A program made the position numbers and the translations under genes. Below the pieces are notes generated by a model. It was not told the DNA's origin. It saw nothing but the letters and a program-made list of their open reading frames with translations, and searched no databases. Below are positions 36,525-44,533 of a DNA stretch of 64,000 bases, piece after piece. How positions within the stretch are numbered: the stretch's first letter is position 1; each line of letters begins with the position of its first letter. This DNA is from Streptomyces sp. NRRL B-1347 (GTDB taxonomy: Bacteria; Actinomycetota; Actinomycetes; Streptomycetales; Streptomycetaceae), in the NCBI RefSeq assembly GCF_000720325.1, contig NZ_JOJM01000030.1:1-64000 (forward strand), given 5' to 3'.

Positions 36525-36715
36525 CTCACGCCCCCCGCCGGAGCGGCCATGGGGTACGGCAGTGTCGCCTGCACGGTGATCGCGGCGAAGTAGGGGAAGC
36601 ACACGCTCAGGGCCCGCACGGGCGCGTTCAGCACGACAGGCACGGTCAGATCCGACGCTGTGACTGGAGGAGTAGAGGGTGGGACCAGACGGAGTGGGGA
36701 GGATGGAGTGGACAT
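36521..36715 (-). CDS. Small protein translationally coupled to the methyltransferase
   Basis: The 64-residue reading frame has a Pro/Ser/Thr-rich N-terminus and a hydrophobic aromatic C-terminal part (LSVCFPYFAAITVQATLPYP) with one Cys. GAGG lies before the ATG and the stop overlaps the methyltransferase start. It could be a real peptide, perhaps a modification substrate, or a leader that couples translation. I recognise no family. Confidence 0.4.
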   Translation of the reverse strand: MSTPSSPLRLVPPSTPPVTASDLTVPVVLNAPVRALSVCFPYFAAITVQATLPYPMAAPAGGVR

Positions 36716-36823
36716 CAGGGCCTCATGAGGGAGTCGGAGGGGCCAACAGCAGGTGCGGACGAAGGCCGGCTGGGGAGGGAGAGTGCCACGCAGCGGAGCG
36801 TCACGACGGGCCGATAGGCGCAG

Positions 36824-37366
36824 CTACATGGCGTGCATGGCCCTTGCTGGGTGGGGAGGTGGAAAGGGGCGGTGCCGCTCCAGCGCCTGGTGCAACATCA
36901 CTGGCCCGACGAGGTGCGTCTGCCGCGCCCCGGCGAAGGGCCGCATCCAGTACCGGCCGGGTGGTGCCTGCCGATCCGGGGGTGGGATGCGTAGAGTCCC
37001 GCCCCCGAAGCACTGAGCATCACGGCAGACCCAGCGCCTGGCGGTGCGAGGCGGCACCAGGGCGATGAACCGGTCCTCACGGATCGCCTTGCCCATCGAG
37101 GCGATGACGGGCCCGCAGCCAGGGTGTTGCGTCGTGTCCAGTTCGTGGATGACCGCGAGGCCGCGGCGCCCTGCGGAGAAGACCACGACGTCGAACAGGG
37201 TCCCGACCGGCACCACTACCTCCGCGTGGGCGGTCGTCTCCAGGAGAGCGCGTACTGCAGCGTCGTCAACGCCTCTCAGGGATCGGACTGCGACGGCCAG
37301 CTCGGCCATGTCCGTGGCGGCCGTACGACCCATGGGCGACATCGCAGGAGAGACGACCGTGGTCAT
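36824..37366 (-). CDS. Uncharacterised protein, possibly PrimPol-N-like
   Basis: This 180-residue protein starts at an ATG with an excellent AAGGAGG site. Segments VVVPVGTLFDVVVF, GCGPVIAS, FIALVPPRTARRW and LRIPPPDRQAPPGRYWMRP resemble the short proteins related to the N-terminal domain of bifunctional primase/polymerases that Streptomyces encodes beside TPR regulators. The similarity is recalled, not searched. It is first in the minus-strand operon and divergent from the TPR regulator at 37680. Confidence 0.6.
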   Translation of the reverse strand: MTTVVSPAMSPMGRTAATDMAELAVAVRSLRGVDDAAVRALLETTAHAEVVVPVGTLFDVVVFSAGRRGLAVIHELDTTQHPGCGPVIASMGKAIREDRFIALVPPRTARRWVCRDAQCFGGGTLRIPPPDRQAPPGRYWMRPFAGARQTHLVGPVMLHQALERHRPFPPPHPARAMHAM

Positions 37367-37679
37367 CTGCGACCTCCTTGTCAGCAGGGGCTTGTGCCAC
37401 GGCCGCGTGGAGGGAGGGGGCTGGTGCGCCAGGGAGAGAAGACGTCGGAGCGTGGAATCAGCTCTTAGCTCTCGCCCGTACCGCCCAGGGAGCGTCCGTG
37501 GGACCTCGCAGTCTGGGGCCATACGACGCGCGTTTCGAGAGGCATTTCGCCAGCATCTTCCAATGTCTTGGAGCGAAACGAAGCATCTTGGGATCCCCGG
37601 TTAACTTCCCTGCCGCTGAAGCGTTTTGCTGTCTAGCGTGTAGAGGGAGTACGCACGTATCGAGGTCCTGGAGGGTGGC
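37367..37679. promoter_or_regulatory. Divergent promoter region
   Basis: The 313-bp region between two divergent operons is AT-richer than average around 37555-37650. TAGCGT at 37636-37641 following a TTTTGC run could be part of a promoter for the plus-strand gene, whose site GGAGGG is at 37670-37675. No reading frame is convincing here. Confidence 0.35.
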
Positions 37680-39047
37680 ATGCACGGCGGTTCCCGCAGT
37701 CTCTTCAATATGCTCATCACCGAGCGCCACTGGCAAGACTTTGAGGTATTTGTCCGGAAGTATCGTCAGGCGGCCAAGGAACTCGCCGAGTCGGAAGGGC
37801 CCGCCTCGCTGGCCACGGCCACTGTCTCGGAATGGCAGTTCACACGCTGGGTACGCGGCGAGACGCGGCGCCCCCACAGGGACGCCCGCCGGATCCTGGC
37901 GTACCTGTTCCGCCCCATCCCCGTCGGGAACCTGTTCGCCCCACCCCTGTCCGTTCCGGCCGACACCCGGGGATCCGTCACTGAAGACGATCGCGGAGAA
38001 TCCGGTGCGGAGGAACTGGGCCGGGAGGAGGACATGGTGACGGACGCCGCCAGCGAGTCAGCCGAGTGGGCTGCCCGCGTGGAGAGCAGCAACGTGGGCC
38101 CCCACACCATGGAGCAGCTCGAAGCCGATATCCGCCGGATAGTCACCACCTACCCCAACCGACCCGTCGAGCCGCTCTTCCATGAAGTGCGAGGACTCCG
38201 CAACAGGGCCTTCGAACTCCTGGAGGGGCGTCAACCACCCCACTTCACGAGCGACTTGTACGTCGCCGCGGGGGTGCTGTGCGGCATCCTCGCGAACGCG
38301 TCTTTCGACCTCGGACGCTACGAGGCAGCTGAGACCCAGGCACGTACCGCGTTCATGTGCGCCGAGCTGGCCGGCCATAACGGGCTGCGTGCATGGGTCC
38401 GTGGTCTGCAAGCGCTGGTGGCCTACTGGGGCGGACGAGCGGCTGTGGCGGTCCGGCTCGCCGATTCCGGAGCTGATTTCAGCCCGGAGAGCGGGACGGC
38501 ACACATTCGTCTCGCCAGCATCAAGGCCCGCGCCTACGGCCAGCTCAACCATTCCACGGAGGCGATCACCGCGCTGAGGGATGCTGAGAACATGCGTGAA
38601 CTTCTCACCGACGGGGACGACCTGCCCGGCGGGATGATGGCTTTCCCGTTCGAGAAACAGCGGTTCTACGCCAGCAGCACCCACCTCTGGCTCGGGCCCG
38701 CTCACCTGGAAGAGGCCGAGGCCGCGGCAGACGAGGCGGTCAGCATGTTCGAGAGCGCCCCTCCGCAGAAGCGCCGCCTCGGGGAGATGTCCCTGGCCCG
38801 CATGGACCTTGCGCTCGCCCGGCTGGGCCGGGGAGAAATCGAAGGCGCGGCGCACCAGGTCCACGCAGTACTGGAGAGCAACTCCCGCCGAGGAACAGAG
38901 AGCGTCCGCAAACGACTGAGCCACTTCACCAGCACGCTCGCCCAGCACCCGAGCTCTACGAGTCCGACCGCGATAGGGCTGCGCGAAGCACTCCTCGCCC
39001 ACCAGCATCGCAGCACGCCCACTTTGCCCTGTGGAGGATCGCAATGA
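37680..39047 (+). CDS. TPR-repeat regulator (Streptomyces XRE/TPR type)
   Basis: The 455-residue protein has an N-terminal ~90-residue part (WQDFEVFVRKYRQAAKELA, EWQFTRWVRGETRRPHRDARRILAYLF) that resembles the DNA-binding or effector segment of Streptomyces TPR regulators. A long helical TPR-like region follows (AAETQARTAFMCAELAGHNGLRAWVRGLQALVAYWGG; AEAAADEAVSMFESAPP). GGAGGG precedes the ATG. It overlaps the next gene by four bases. Target unknown. Confidence 0.75.
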   Translation: MHGGSRSLFNMLITERHWQDFEVFVRKYRQAAKELAESEGPASLATATVSEWQFTRWVRGETRRPHRDARRILAYLFRPIPVGNLFAPPLSVPADTRGSVTEDDRGESGAEELGREEDMVTDAASESAEWAARVESSNVGPHTMEQLEADIRRIVTTYPNRPVEPLFHEVRGLRNRAFELLEGRQPPHFTSDLYVAAGVLCGILANASFDLGRYEAAETQARTAFMCAELAGHNGLRAWVRGLQALVAYWGGRAAVAVRLADSGADFSPESGTAHIRLASIKARAYGQLNHSTEAITALRDAENMRELLTDGDDLPGGMMAFPFEKQRFYASSTHLWLGPAHLEEAEAAADEAVSMFESAPPQKRRLGEMSLARMDLALARLGRGEIEGAAHQVHAVLESNSRRGTESVRKRLSHFTSTLAQHPSSTSPTAIGLREALLAHQHRSTPTLPCGGSQ

Positions 39048-39916
39048 CCACGGTGACCCTGCTCCACCCCGGCTCCATGGGAGCCGCCGTGGGCGCGCAG
39101 GCGACGGCGGCGGGCCACCGAGTCCACTGGGTGCCCGACGGCCGCGGCAACGCCAGCCACGCACGCGCCGAACAAGCGGGACTCATCCCCGCCGAGTCCC
39201 TGGACGAGGCTCTCGCCGCGAGCGACCTCGTGCTGTCCATCTGCCCGCCTCACGCTGCTGAACAGGTCGCCTCCGCAGTCGCCGCCAGCGACTACCGCGG
39301 CATCTACATCGACGCGAACGCCATCAGCCCACAACGCATGCTGCGCATTGAAGCCAACATGGCGCGCGAGTGCACGGTGGTGGACGGGGCCATCATCGGG
39401 CCACCTCCCACGGATGACCGTTCCGCCCGCCTGTACCTTGCAGGAAACGAGGGCACCCTCGGTCTGCTAGCCAAGGTGTTCGCGGGCAGCTCCGTTCACG
39501 TACGGGAAGTAGGCCCTGACCTCGGGGCGGCCTCGGCCCTGAAGATGGCCTTCGCCAGCTACCAGAAGCCCGCTCGGGCTCTCGCAGGGGTCGCCCATGC
39601 ACTTGCCACGAGCCACGGAGTCGCCGACCTGCTCACCGCAGAGGCCCAAACCATGTCCTCACAGATCCTCTCGGACCCCGACTACCTGCCCAGCGTGGCA
39701 GCTCGCGCATGGCGGTGGGCCCCCGAGATGCTCGAAGTCGAGGAGACCCTGCAAGCTGCCTCCCTCCCCACCGACTTCGCCCAAGCCGCGGCCGCCGTCA
39801 TGGAGCACTGGGAGCAGAACAAGGACATCACCCTTCCCCTCGCGACGATCCTGTCCCAACTACACGATGCGGAGCCTGAGCAGGCATCGCACGCTGCGTC
39901 CCAAGATCTGGCGTGA
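39044..39916 (+). CDS. NAD(P)-binding 6-phosphogluconate-dehydrogenase-like protein
   Basis: The 290-residue protein begins VTLLHPGSMGAAVGAQATAAGHRVHW, a Rossmann NAD(P) motif of the 3-hydroxyisobutyrate/6-phosphogluconate dehydrogenase superfamily, followed by SDLVLSICPPHAAEQVASAV, GIYIDANAISPQRM and the active-site region GPDLGAASALKMAFASYQKPARAL with the conserved Lys. The C-terminal half looks like the DUF1932 helical domain. It is translationally coupled to the TPR regulator. Substrate unknown. Confidence 0.85.
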   Translation: MTTVTLLHPGSMGAAVGAQATAAGHRVHWVPDGRGNASHARAEQAGLIPAESLDEALAASDLVLSICPPHAAEQVASAVAASDYRGIYIDANAISPQRMLRIEANMARECTVVDGAIIGPPPTDDRSARLYLAGNEGTLGLLAKVFAGSSVHVREVGPDLGAASALKMAFASYQKPARALAGVAHALATSHGVADLLTAEAQTMSSQILSDPDYLPSVAARAWRWAPEMLEVEETLQAASLPTDFAQAAAAVMEHWEQNKDITLPLATILSQLHDAEPEQASHAASQDLA

Positions 39917-39987
39917 CGGCGTCGGGCACGTGGTCCTCGACCGCGTGAACCCAGCAACCACGTCGGCAAGGCCTGAGGGCCAGGCCG

Positions 39988-40899
39988 TCACGGCGCCGTT
40001 CGGACGCGCTGCTCACCTGACTCCACCGTGACCCGGTAGCCGCCCCACGTCGGCCAGCCCAGGTCAGCGTAGCTGCGGCGCTCGCGCTGCCCTCGTGTCT
40101 TCATGAAGTCGACCGCCCCGATGAAGGAGCCCGTCGCCCGCCCCTGCCCGTCGACGGTGAGGCGGGCTAGGCCGTCACACTGGAAGGGGCTGTCGAGAGG
40201 GGACAGAATCACGCCGCCGGGGCGTACCTGGTCGACCCAGGCCTGCGGGAGCCGGCGCACGGCGACGGTGGAGATGAGCCGGTCGTACGGAGCGCCCGGC
40301 GGATACCCCTCTTCGCCGTCCCCGACCACGAGCCGGGGTGCGCAGCCCACGGCACTCAGCGCGGTCTCGGCGTGCTCGGCGAGCACTTTGTCGATCTCGA
40401 TCGACGTGATGGCGGCCGCACCGACACGCTCGGCCAGGAGCGCGGTACTGTACCCGGTGCCGGTGCCGATCTCCAGGATCCGCTCGCCGGGCTGCGGGTC
40501 CAGGTGGTGCAGCATGTCGACAACGACGGCCGGGCACGAGATGGACCCGCTGAAATCGCCGCAGTCGGTCGGCCCGATGGCGGGTACGGCTCCGTCGGCG
40601 ATCTGCGTGATCAACGGGCTCCGGGCGCGGTAGACGGCCCGCAGCCACTGGCCGGGCTTCGTCCGCCGGTCCAGGAGCGGGAACAGCCCGTCCTCGGGGC
40701 CGCGGTGCGGCCACCACACACGGTCGGGCACGAAGGCCTCACGCGGCACGGCGAGGAACGCCGCGCGCAGCCAGGGCCGGTCGTGGAAGTGGCCGTGCTC
40801 GTACCTGTCGATCTGGGCGGCGCATTCTGCCCGCAACCGCTCCGCGGCCGCCACCGTGACCACCCCTGACGCCGGGTCAGCCGCCGCTTCCGGGCACAT
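39988..40899 (-). CDS. Protein-L-isoaspartate O-methyltransferase-like enzyme
   Basis: The 303-residue protein has a PIMT fold: VPREAFVPDRVWW, SISCPAVVVDMLHHLDPQPGERILEIGTGTGYSTALLAERVG (SAM loop) and GEEGYPPGAPYDRLISTVAVRRLP. A C-terminal ~90-residue extension distinguishes it from the housekeeping repair enzyme. PIMT homologues of this kind modify peptide natural products, forming aspartimide or isoaspartate in lasso, graspetide and lanthipeptide pathways. The start at 40899 lies inside the end of a 54-residue acidic peptide gene, and a cyclase-like gene is divergent. Confidence 0.8.
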   Translation of the reverse strand: MCPEAAADPASGVVTVAAAERLRAECAAQIDRYEHGHFHDRPWLRAAFLAVPREAFVPDRVWWPHRGPEDGLFPLLDRRTKPGQWLRAVYRARSPLITQIADGAVPAIGPTDCGDFSGSISCPAVVVDMLHHLDPQPGERILEIGTGTGYSTALLAERVGAAAITSIEIDKVLAEHAETALSAVGCAPRLVVGDGEEGYPPGAPYDRLISTVAVRRLPQAWVDQVRPGGVILSPLDSPFQCDGLARLTVDGQGRATGSFIGAVDFMKTRGQRERRSYADLGWPTWGGYRVTVESGEQRVRTAP

Positions 40900-41041
40900 C
40901 CGGTGGGTCCTCCTCCTCGGGTGGCTCCTCGATGTCCAGGTCCTCTGCCGGCAGCGTCTCCTCCGGCATGGGGTTGCCGGGATCTCCCGGGGACGAGTAC
41001 TCGCCGCCGACCTGGCCGTTGCCCTGCTGCCGGTGCGCCAT
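40877..41041 (-). CDS. Small acidic peptide, possible modification substrate
   Basis: The 54-residue peptide starts at an ATG with GGAGGGG upstream and reads MAHRQQGNGQVGGEYSS to begin, ending in a Glu/Asp/Pro-rich tail (LDIEEPPEEEDPPDVPG). It overlaps the PIMT-like start by 23 bases. The asparagine/aspartate-rich sequence and tight coupling to a PIMT-type enzyme make it a candidate precursor peptide. It has no Cys, so it is not a lanthipeptide. Confidence 0.55.
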   Translation of the reverse strand: MAHRQQGNGQVGGEYSSPGDPGNPMPEETLPAEDLDIEEPPEEEDPPDVPGSGG

Positions 41042-41235
41042 GGCCCCTCCTCCACACTGCTGGTGCTGCGAGTCTGCGCGCGGCCACACCGTGATCGCCA
41101 CACCCCATCCAGATCGTGTGCACATCCTGCACACCGAAGGTGTGGCGGTTCCGGCCCTCTGGCTCTGCCGAGACGCGTTGAGTAGCGTCACCGGCACAGT
41201 TCCAGCCGTGCACCACCGTACGGAAGGACGCGGTC

Positions 41236-41406
41236 ATGCCCCTTGGGGACTTCACACCCCCGCCTCCACGCCGGAGCCTGCCCTTCGAGCGGCTCTTCAT
41301 GACGAAGGCGGTCCGGCGAGTCCAGGCCCCGGCGGAGGCGCACGAGTACAAGAAGGAGCAGGGCAGCTCCGACGCCTCGCACACCTACGACACGACGGCC
41401 ATCTGA
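41236..41406 (+). CDS. Short peptide upstream of the asparagine-synthase-like gene, candidate RiPP precursor
   Basis: The 56-residue frame starts at an ATG with GGAAGGA eight bases upstream: MPLGDFTPPPPRRSLPFERL at the start, and EYKKEQGSSDASHTYDTTAI at the end. Codon third positions are G/C-rich as in real genes. It precedes by 57 bases a gene for an asparagine-synthase-like protein, the arrangement of lasso peptide precursor and cyclase genes. A Gly at position 42 could start a core, but no acidic residue is at core position 7-9, so a classical lasso fold is not supported. Confidence 0.55.
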   Translation: MPLGDFTPPPPRRSLPFERLFMTKAVRRVQAPAEAHEYKKEQGSSDASHTYDTTAI

Positions 41407-41463
41407 CGCCTGGGTGCGCGGACACGGCCCCGGACGGCTGGCTCGCGGGCGGAGGGGACGAGC

Positions 41464-42448
41464 GTGCTCAAGCTGTGCATCACGCCCTACCGGGACGCCA
41501 CGTGGCGGTGGACCGGCAGCCGGTACGCCACCGCGGACGACGCGAGTCGGGTCCCCCCGTTTCAGGATCCGATGGTCGAGCACCTGGCCGTGGACGACGG
41601 ACGGCGCTGCCTGATCGTGGTGCGCGAGCGCGTCGCGGACCGCGCGGTCTGCGACCCGGCTGTGCGGCGCATCTCCGCGGCCGCGTACGACGAGGCGCAT
41701 GCGGCGCTGGCCGACTGGCCGGTGGACTGCGTGGCCGTGGAGACCATCCGGGACGAGCCCGCGCGGGTGATGGCGGGCCCGTGCCGCACGACGCCGCTGT
41801 ACCTCGCCCACGACGGGGCGAGCCTGTACGGCTCGTGGGACATGGCGGACCTGCGCGCGCACGCCCGCCGGATCAACGTTCGTGAGGCCGCGCGGCTGCC
41901 TGTACCGCCCTCGCTACAGCCACGACACCCTGTTCGAGAACGTGTACCGGCTCACCGAGCGCTCCACTGCCTACTTCGGCGGTCACCTCTACCTGCGCTA
42001 TCCCGGACCCGCCCTGCACACCGGCCCGCGCGAACTCGCGCCCGACGCGGATGTCCTCGGTGCCTTCGTCCAGGTCCTCGACGACGCCTTGGACGTACGG
42101 CCACTCGACGCGCAGCGCACCGTCTTCCACCTCACCGGCGGCTTCGACTCCGGCACCGCCGCCATGCAGGCCGCCCAGCGCCACCTCGGCGAGCTGAACA
42201 CCGCGGCTCTGCTCATCAGCGGGCCGGGGCGGGTCCAGCAGGTGCGACGGCGCAAGCAGATGCGGGCCGCCGCGCCGTTCGGCCCCCGCGACGACATCGT
42301 CGACGCGGCCGTCGAGCTCCCGCTCCACCCCGCCTGTGCGCGGATACGCGCCGAGCCGATCAGCCCGTACGAAGAGCCCCCCTTCCGTGACCTGACAGAG
42401 GGCCTCACCTTGGGGGCGGCAACCCTGTGGGGAGTGAGCGCCCCGTGA
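41464..42448 (+). pseudogene. Asparagine-synthase-like cyclase, frameshifted and C-terminally truncated
   Basis: The first 140 residues (VEHLAVDDGRRCLIVVRERV, PLYLAHDGASLYGSWDMADLRAHA) resemble the glutaminase-like N-domain of asparagine synthase homologues. The frame changes near 41895 and the next segment (YRPRYSHDTLFENVYRLTERS, VFHLTGGFDSGTAAMQAAQRHL) contains the PP-loop SGGxDS-like ATP motif. The protein stops at GVSAP where the family continues with a GGDE block, so about half of the synthase domain is missing. The stop lies one base before the GCATT flank of the mobile island. It was probably a peptide macrolactam synthetase or similar amide-forming enzyme. Confidence 0.7.
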
Positions 42449-42449
42449 G

Positions 42450-42454
42450 GCATT
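42450..42454. repeat. GCATT flank, left of first Tn7-like element
   Basis: This 5-bp sequence directly precedes the terminal TGTCCTT of the left element. The same pentamer recurs at the junction of the two elements (44508) and after the right element (51711), as expected for 5-bp target duplications. Confidence 0.7.
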
Positions 42455-42582
42455 TGTCCTTCGACAGGGAATCTAGTCGGATGCAGCCTGCTGACCTGGG
42501 GCGACTGGGTTGGATGTCAACGGGAAGAATGATCTGTTCGCATTCAGAGGGCCCGTTCAGGTCTTTGGAGAGGTCCAGGATG

Positions 42583-42720
42583 AGGCGTCTTTTGCCGTCG
42601 GAGGTGACGTTCACGGCCGTGTCGCAACTCGCTCACGTCCACGAACTGGTCGGCGGCTTCACTGCCATGCTCGACCGGCACGACGCCACCGAACTGCAGC
42701 TCAAGAATGGGCGAAGGCCG
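42583..42720 (+). pseudogene. Possible ISL3-type transposase fragment
   Basis: A short coding-like stretch (EVTFTAVSQLAHVHELVGGFTAML) resembles the C-terminal helical region of ISL3 transposases. It is only about 45 residues, with no catalytic residues and no clear ends. The rest of 42526-42938 shows no supported gene. Confidence 0.25.
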
Positions 42721-42938
42721 TGTCATGGGCGTGAAAATCCACCCAGTCGGCACAGTCAGCTCGCCACCTGTGAACGATCTCTGCCTACGAGCACTTGCCA
42801 GGGCCACTTCAAGAAGTACGCCGACAGACAGCGTCACCTGCGGTCGGCGTGCGGTCGCAGGCCGGGGCGGCCGGGGGCCCGGCCCGGTGGTCGGCAGCCG
42901 CCCGGTTCACGCTGGGGCGCGTCCGGCGGCCGGGCCGG

Positions 42939-44282
42939 CTACAGCTTGCCTGCCTCCCGAACGGTGTGGAGGTGGACCAGGACGTCGTAGGCCTTGCTTA
43001 TGGCGACCTCGGGGGTCTTGTCGTTCGGGTACTGGGTGCCGACGCTGTGGGTCGGGCGCGCTGTGCCCAGCCAACGGCGGGCGGTGGCAGGGGACGTGCG
43101 CAGGTCGGCGTAGTAGTCGCGGTGTCGGACCCGGTCGAGTGTGTGCTCGTTCGTGCCGGGGGCGGATGGGCCGACGGTGAATTTCTTCCACTCGCCGCCG
43201 AGCGCCTGGTCCTTGGAGAGGAAGGAGCCCCGGTCGAAGGTGGTGCCGATGGCCAGGTAGTCCGCGCCCAGGGTGTCGCGGAGGAACGAGCCCTGGGTCT
43301 TCGGGTACGTCGTGGGATCGGAGGCCGCGTAGCCTGCGTGGTCGTTGTGGGCCGACATCAGGATCCTGCCGCCGGTGCGCCGCTGCCACCATGCTGTGGT
43401 CTCGGCCATCACCTGGTCACGGTAGCGCTGCATGGCGGTCAACGATCCCTGGTCGCCGGGGTTGACGCTGAGGAAGGTGTAGGTCTGGGCGATGTTGCGT
43501 GCGTTCTGCAGAACGAACTCGAAGTCCTCACCGCCTCCGGACCTCTGACGTTGGACAAAGTCAAGCACTTGCTTCGCCTTGGCCGCGTTCCGCTGCCGCT
43601 CCGCGAGCGGGCGGTCCAGGTAGGCGATGGCGTCGTCGAGCGGGCGCAGACCGGTGAGGAGCTCGTTCAGGCGTGGCAGCGACTCCGGGCGGGTCCGCCG
43701 GACGTGGTCGGTGACGCTGTCGAAGACCCGTTCGTCGATGCTGGGCGCGCCGATGTCGTCGCCCAGGAAGTGGACCGGGCGGTCGGGGTGTTGGAGGTTG
43801 TGGTCGCGCATCCACTGGATGAGGGTCGCGAACTCCGCACGGTCCCAGGGGGATCCGGCCATGACCTCATGCACGATCTGCCGCGCGTCGCGGTCACCGT
43901 CGCCGCGCTGGAGGTAGTCTTCGATCCGTAGACCCGCCGACCAGCTGATCTCCAGGGCGAACGTGGTGAATCCCTTCTGCTCGACGAGGTAGCGGAAGAC
44001 CCGGTCCTTCAGAGCGAAGAATTCGTGCGAGCCGTGCGTGGCCTCGCCCACGCCGACCACCTTGGCATCGCCGACCATCACCCCCAGGGCGCGAAGATCG
44101 GCCGTGCCGGTGCCCGGCTTCGCAGACCGTAGCGGATGGGCGATGCAGTCAAGGGCGCGGACGGGGTCCGACGCGGCGGCCGACGCGGGCGCCACCGGTG
44201 CTGCGTGCGCAGCCGCCGTGGGGGTCAGCGTCGCGGCCAGGGCGAGAGCCGCCGCCGTGCATCGCTTCCCATGGCCGATCAT
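42939..44282 (-). CDS. Erythromycin-esterase-family protein, secreted
   Basis: The 447-residue protein has a signal peptide (CTAAALALAATLTPTAAAHA) and the erythromycin esterase signature VVGVGEATHGSHEFFALKDRVFRYLVEQKG, with the conserved Glu and His; further blocks are GLRIEDYLQRGDGD and GRILMSAHNDHAGYA. Ere enzymes open the macrolactone ring of 14-membered macrolides, and a signal peptide would place this one outside the membrane, unlike EreA/EreB. Many family members are uncharacterised, so resistance is not proven. GAGGAG precedes the ATG. It is the only intact gene inside a mobile element. Confidence 0.88.
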   Translation of the reverse strand: MIGHGKRCTAAALALAATLTPTAAAHAAPVAPASAAASDPVRALDCIAHPLRSAKPGTGTADLRALGVMVGDAKVVGVGEATHGSHEFFALKDRVFRYLVEQKGFTTFALEISWSAGLRIEDYLQRGDGDRDARQIVHEVMAGSPWDRAEFATLIQWMRDHNLQHPDRPVHFLGDDIGAPSIDERVFDSVTDHVRRTRPESLPRLNELLTGLRPLDDAIAYLDRPLAERQRNAAKAKQVLDFVQRQRSGGGEDFEFVLQNARNIAQTYTFLSVNPGDQGSLTAMQRYRDQVMAETTAWWQRRTGGRILMSAHNDHAGYAASDPTTYPKTQGSFLRDTLGADYLAIGTTFDRGSFLSKDQALGGEWKKFTVGPSAPGTNEHTLDRVRHRDYYADLRTSPATARRWLGTARPTHSVGTQYPNDKTPEVAISKAYDVLVHLHTVREAGKL

Positions 44283-44422
44283 GTGCGATCACTCCTCAAC
44301 GTGCTGGGTGTCAAGCGCTGCTGAGAAGATCATCACGCGCGCAGAGGCCCAGCACGCTGGGGTCGGCCCGACACCTTCCCGGGGGATAGCCCCCCACTCG
44401 CTCCCCAGTGCCTGGCCCCGTA

Positions 44423-44497
44423 CGACTAGGTTCACTGGCAAGGAAGTCAAAACGACTGGGTTCGCTGTCAAACGACTCGATTGGATGACAGCGGACA
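44423..44497. repeat. Right-end transposase sites of the non-autonomous element
   Basis: Three ~20-bp sites, CGACTAGGTTCACTGGCAAG (44423), CGACTGGGTTCGCTGTCAAA (44453) and CGACTCGATTGGATGACA (44473), have the same order and nearly the same spacing (30 and 20 bp) as the right end of the autonomous element (51615, 51645 and about 51666). Confidence 0.8.
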
Positions 44498-44507
44498 ATG
44501 ACAGCGG

Positions 44508-44512
44508 GCATT
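44508..44512. repeat. GCATT at the junction of the two elements
   Basis: The pentamer directly precedes TGTCCTTTGAC, the left terminus of the autonomous element, and follows the right end of the left element. Confidence 0.65.
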
Positions 44513-44533
44513 TGTCCTTTGACATCGAAGTTA

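Larger units (their letters stand above)
42455..44507. mobile_element. Non-autonomous Tn7/Tn5053-like element carrying erythromycin esterase
   Basis: The left end starts TGTCCTTCGACAGGGAATC, matches the terminal repeat of the adjacent autonomous element, and is followed 46 bases inside by the shared block GGCGACTGGGTTGGATGTCAA. The right end (44423-44497) has three sites spaced as in the autonomous element. It is flanked by GCATT on both sides. The interior holds one intact gene (erythromycin esterase) and no transposase, so movement would need TniA/TniB/TniQ/TnsA from the neighbour. The extreme right tip is imperfect: the expected GGACA is at 44493-44497, ten bases before GCATT. Confidence 0.75.

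Noticed and set aside
40877..41041. Reading the 54-residue peptide as a lanthipeptide precursor
   Set aside because: It has no Cys and no FxLD leader motif; only its coupling to a PIMT-type enzyme is suggestive.
41236..41406. Calling the 56-residue peptide a lasso precursor
   Set aside because: No acidic residue at core position 7-9 after a Gly or similar start, and no RRE or leader peptidase gene nearby.
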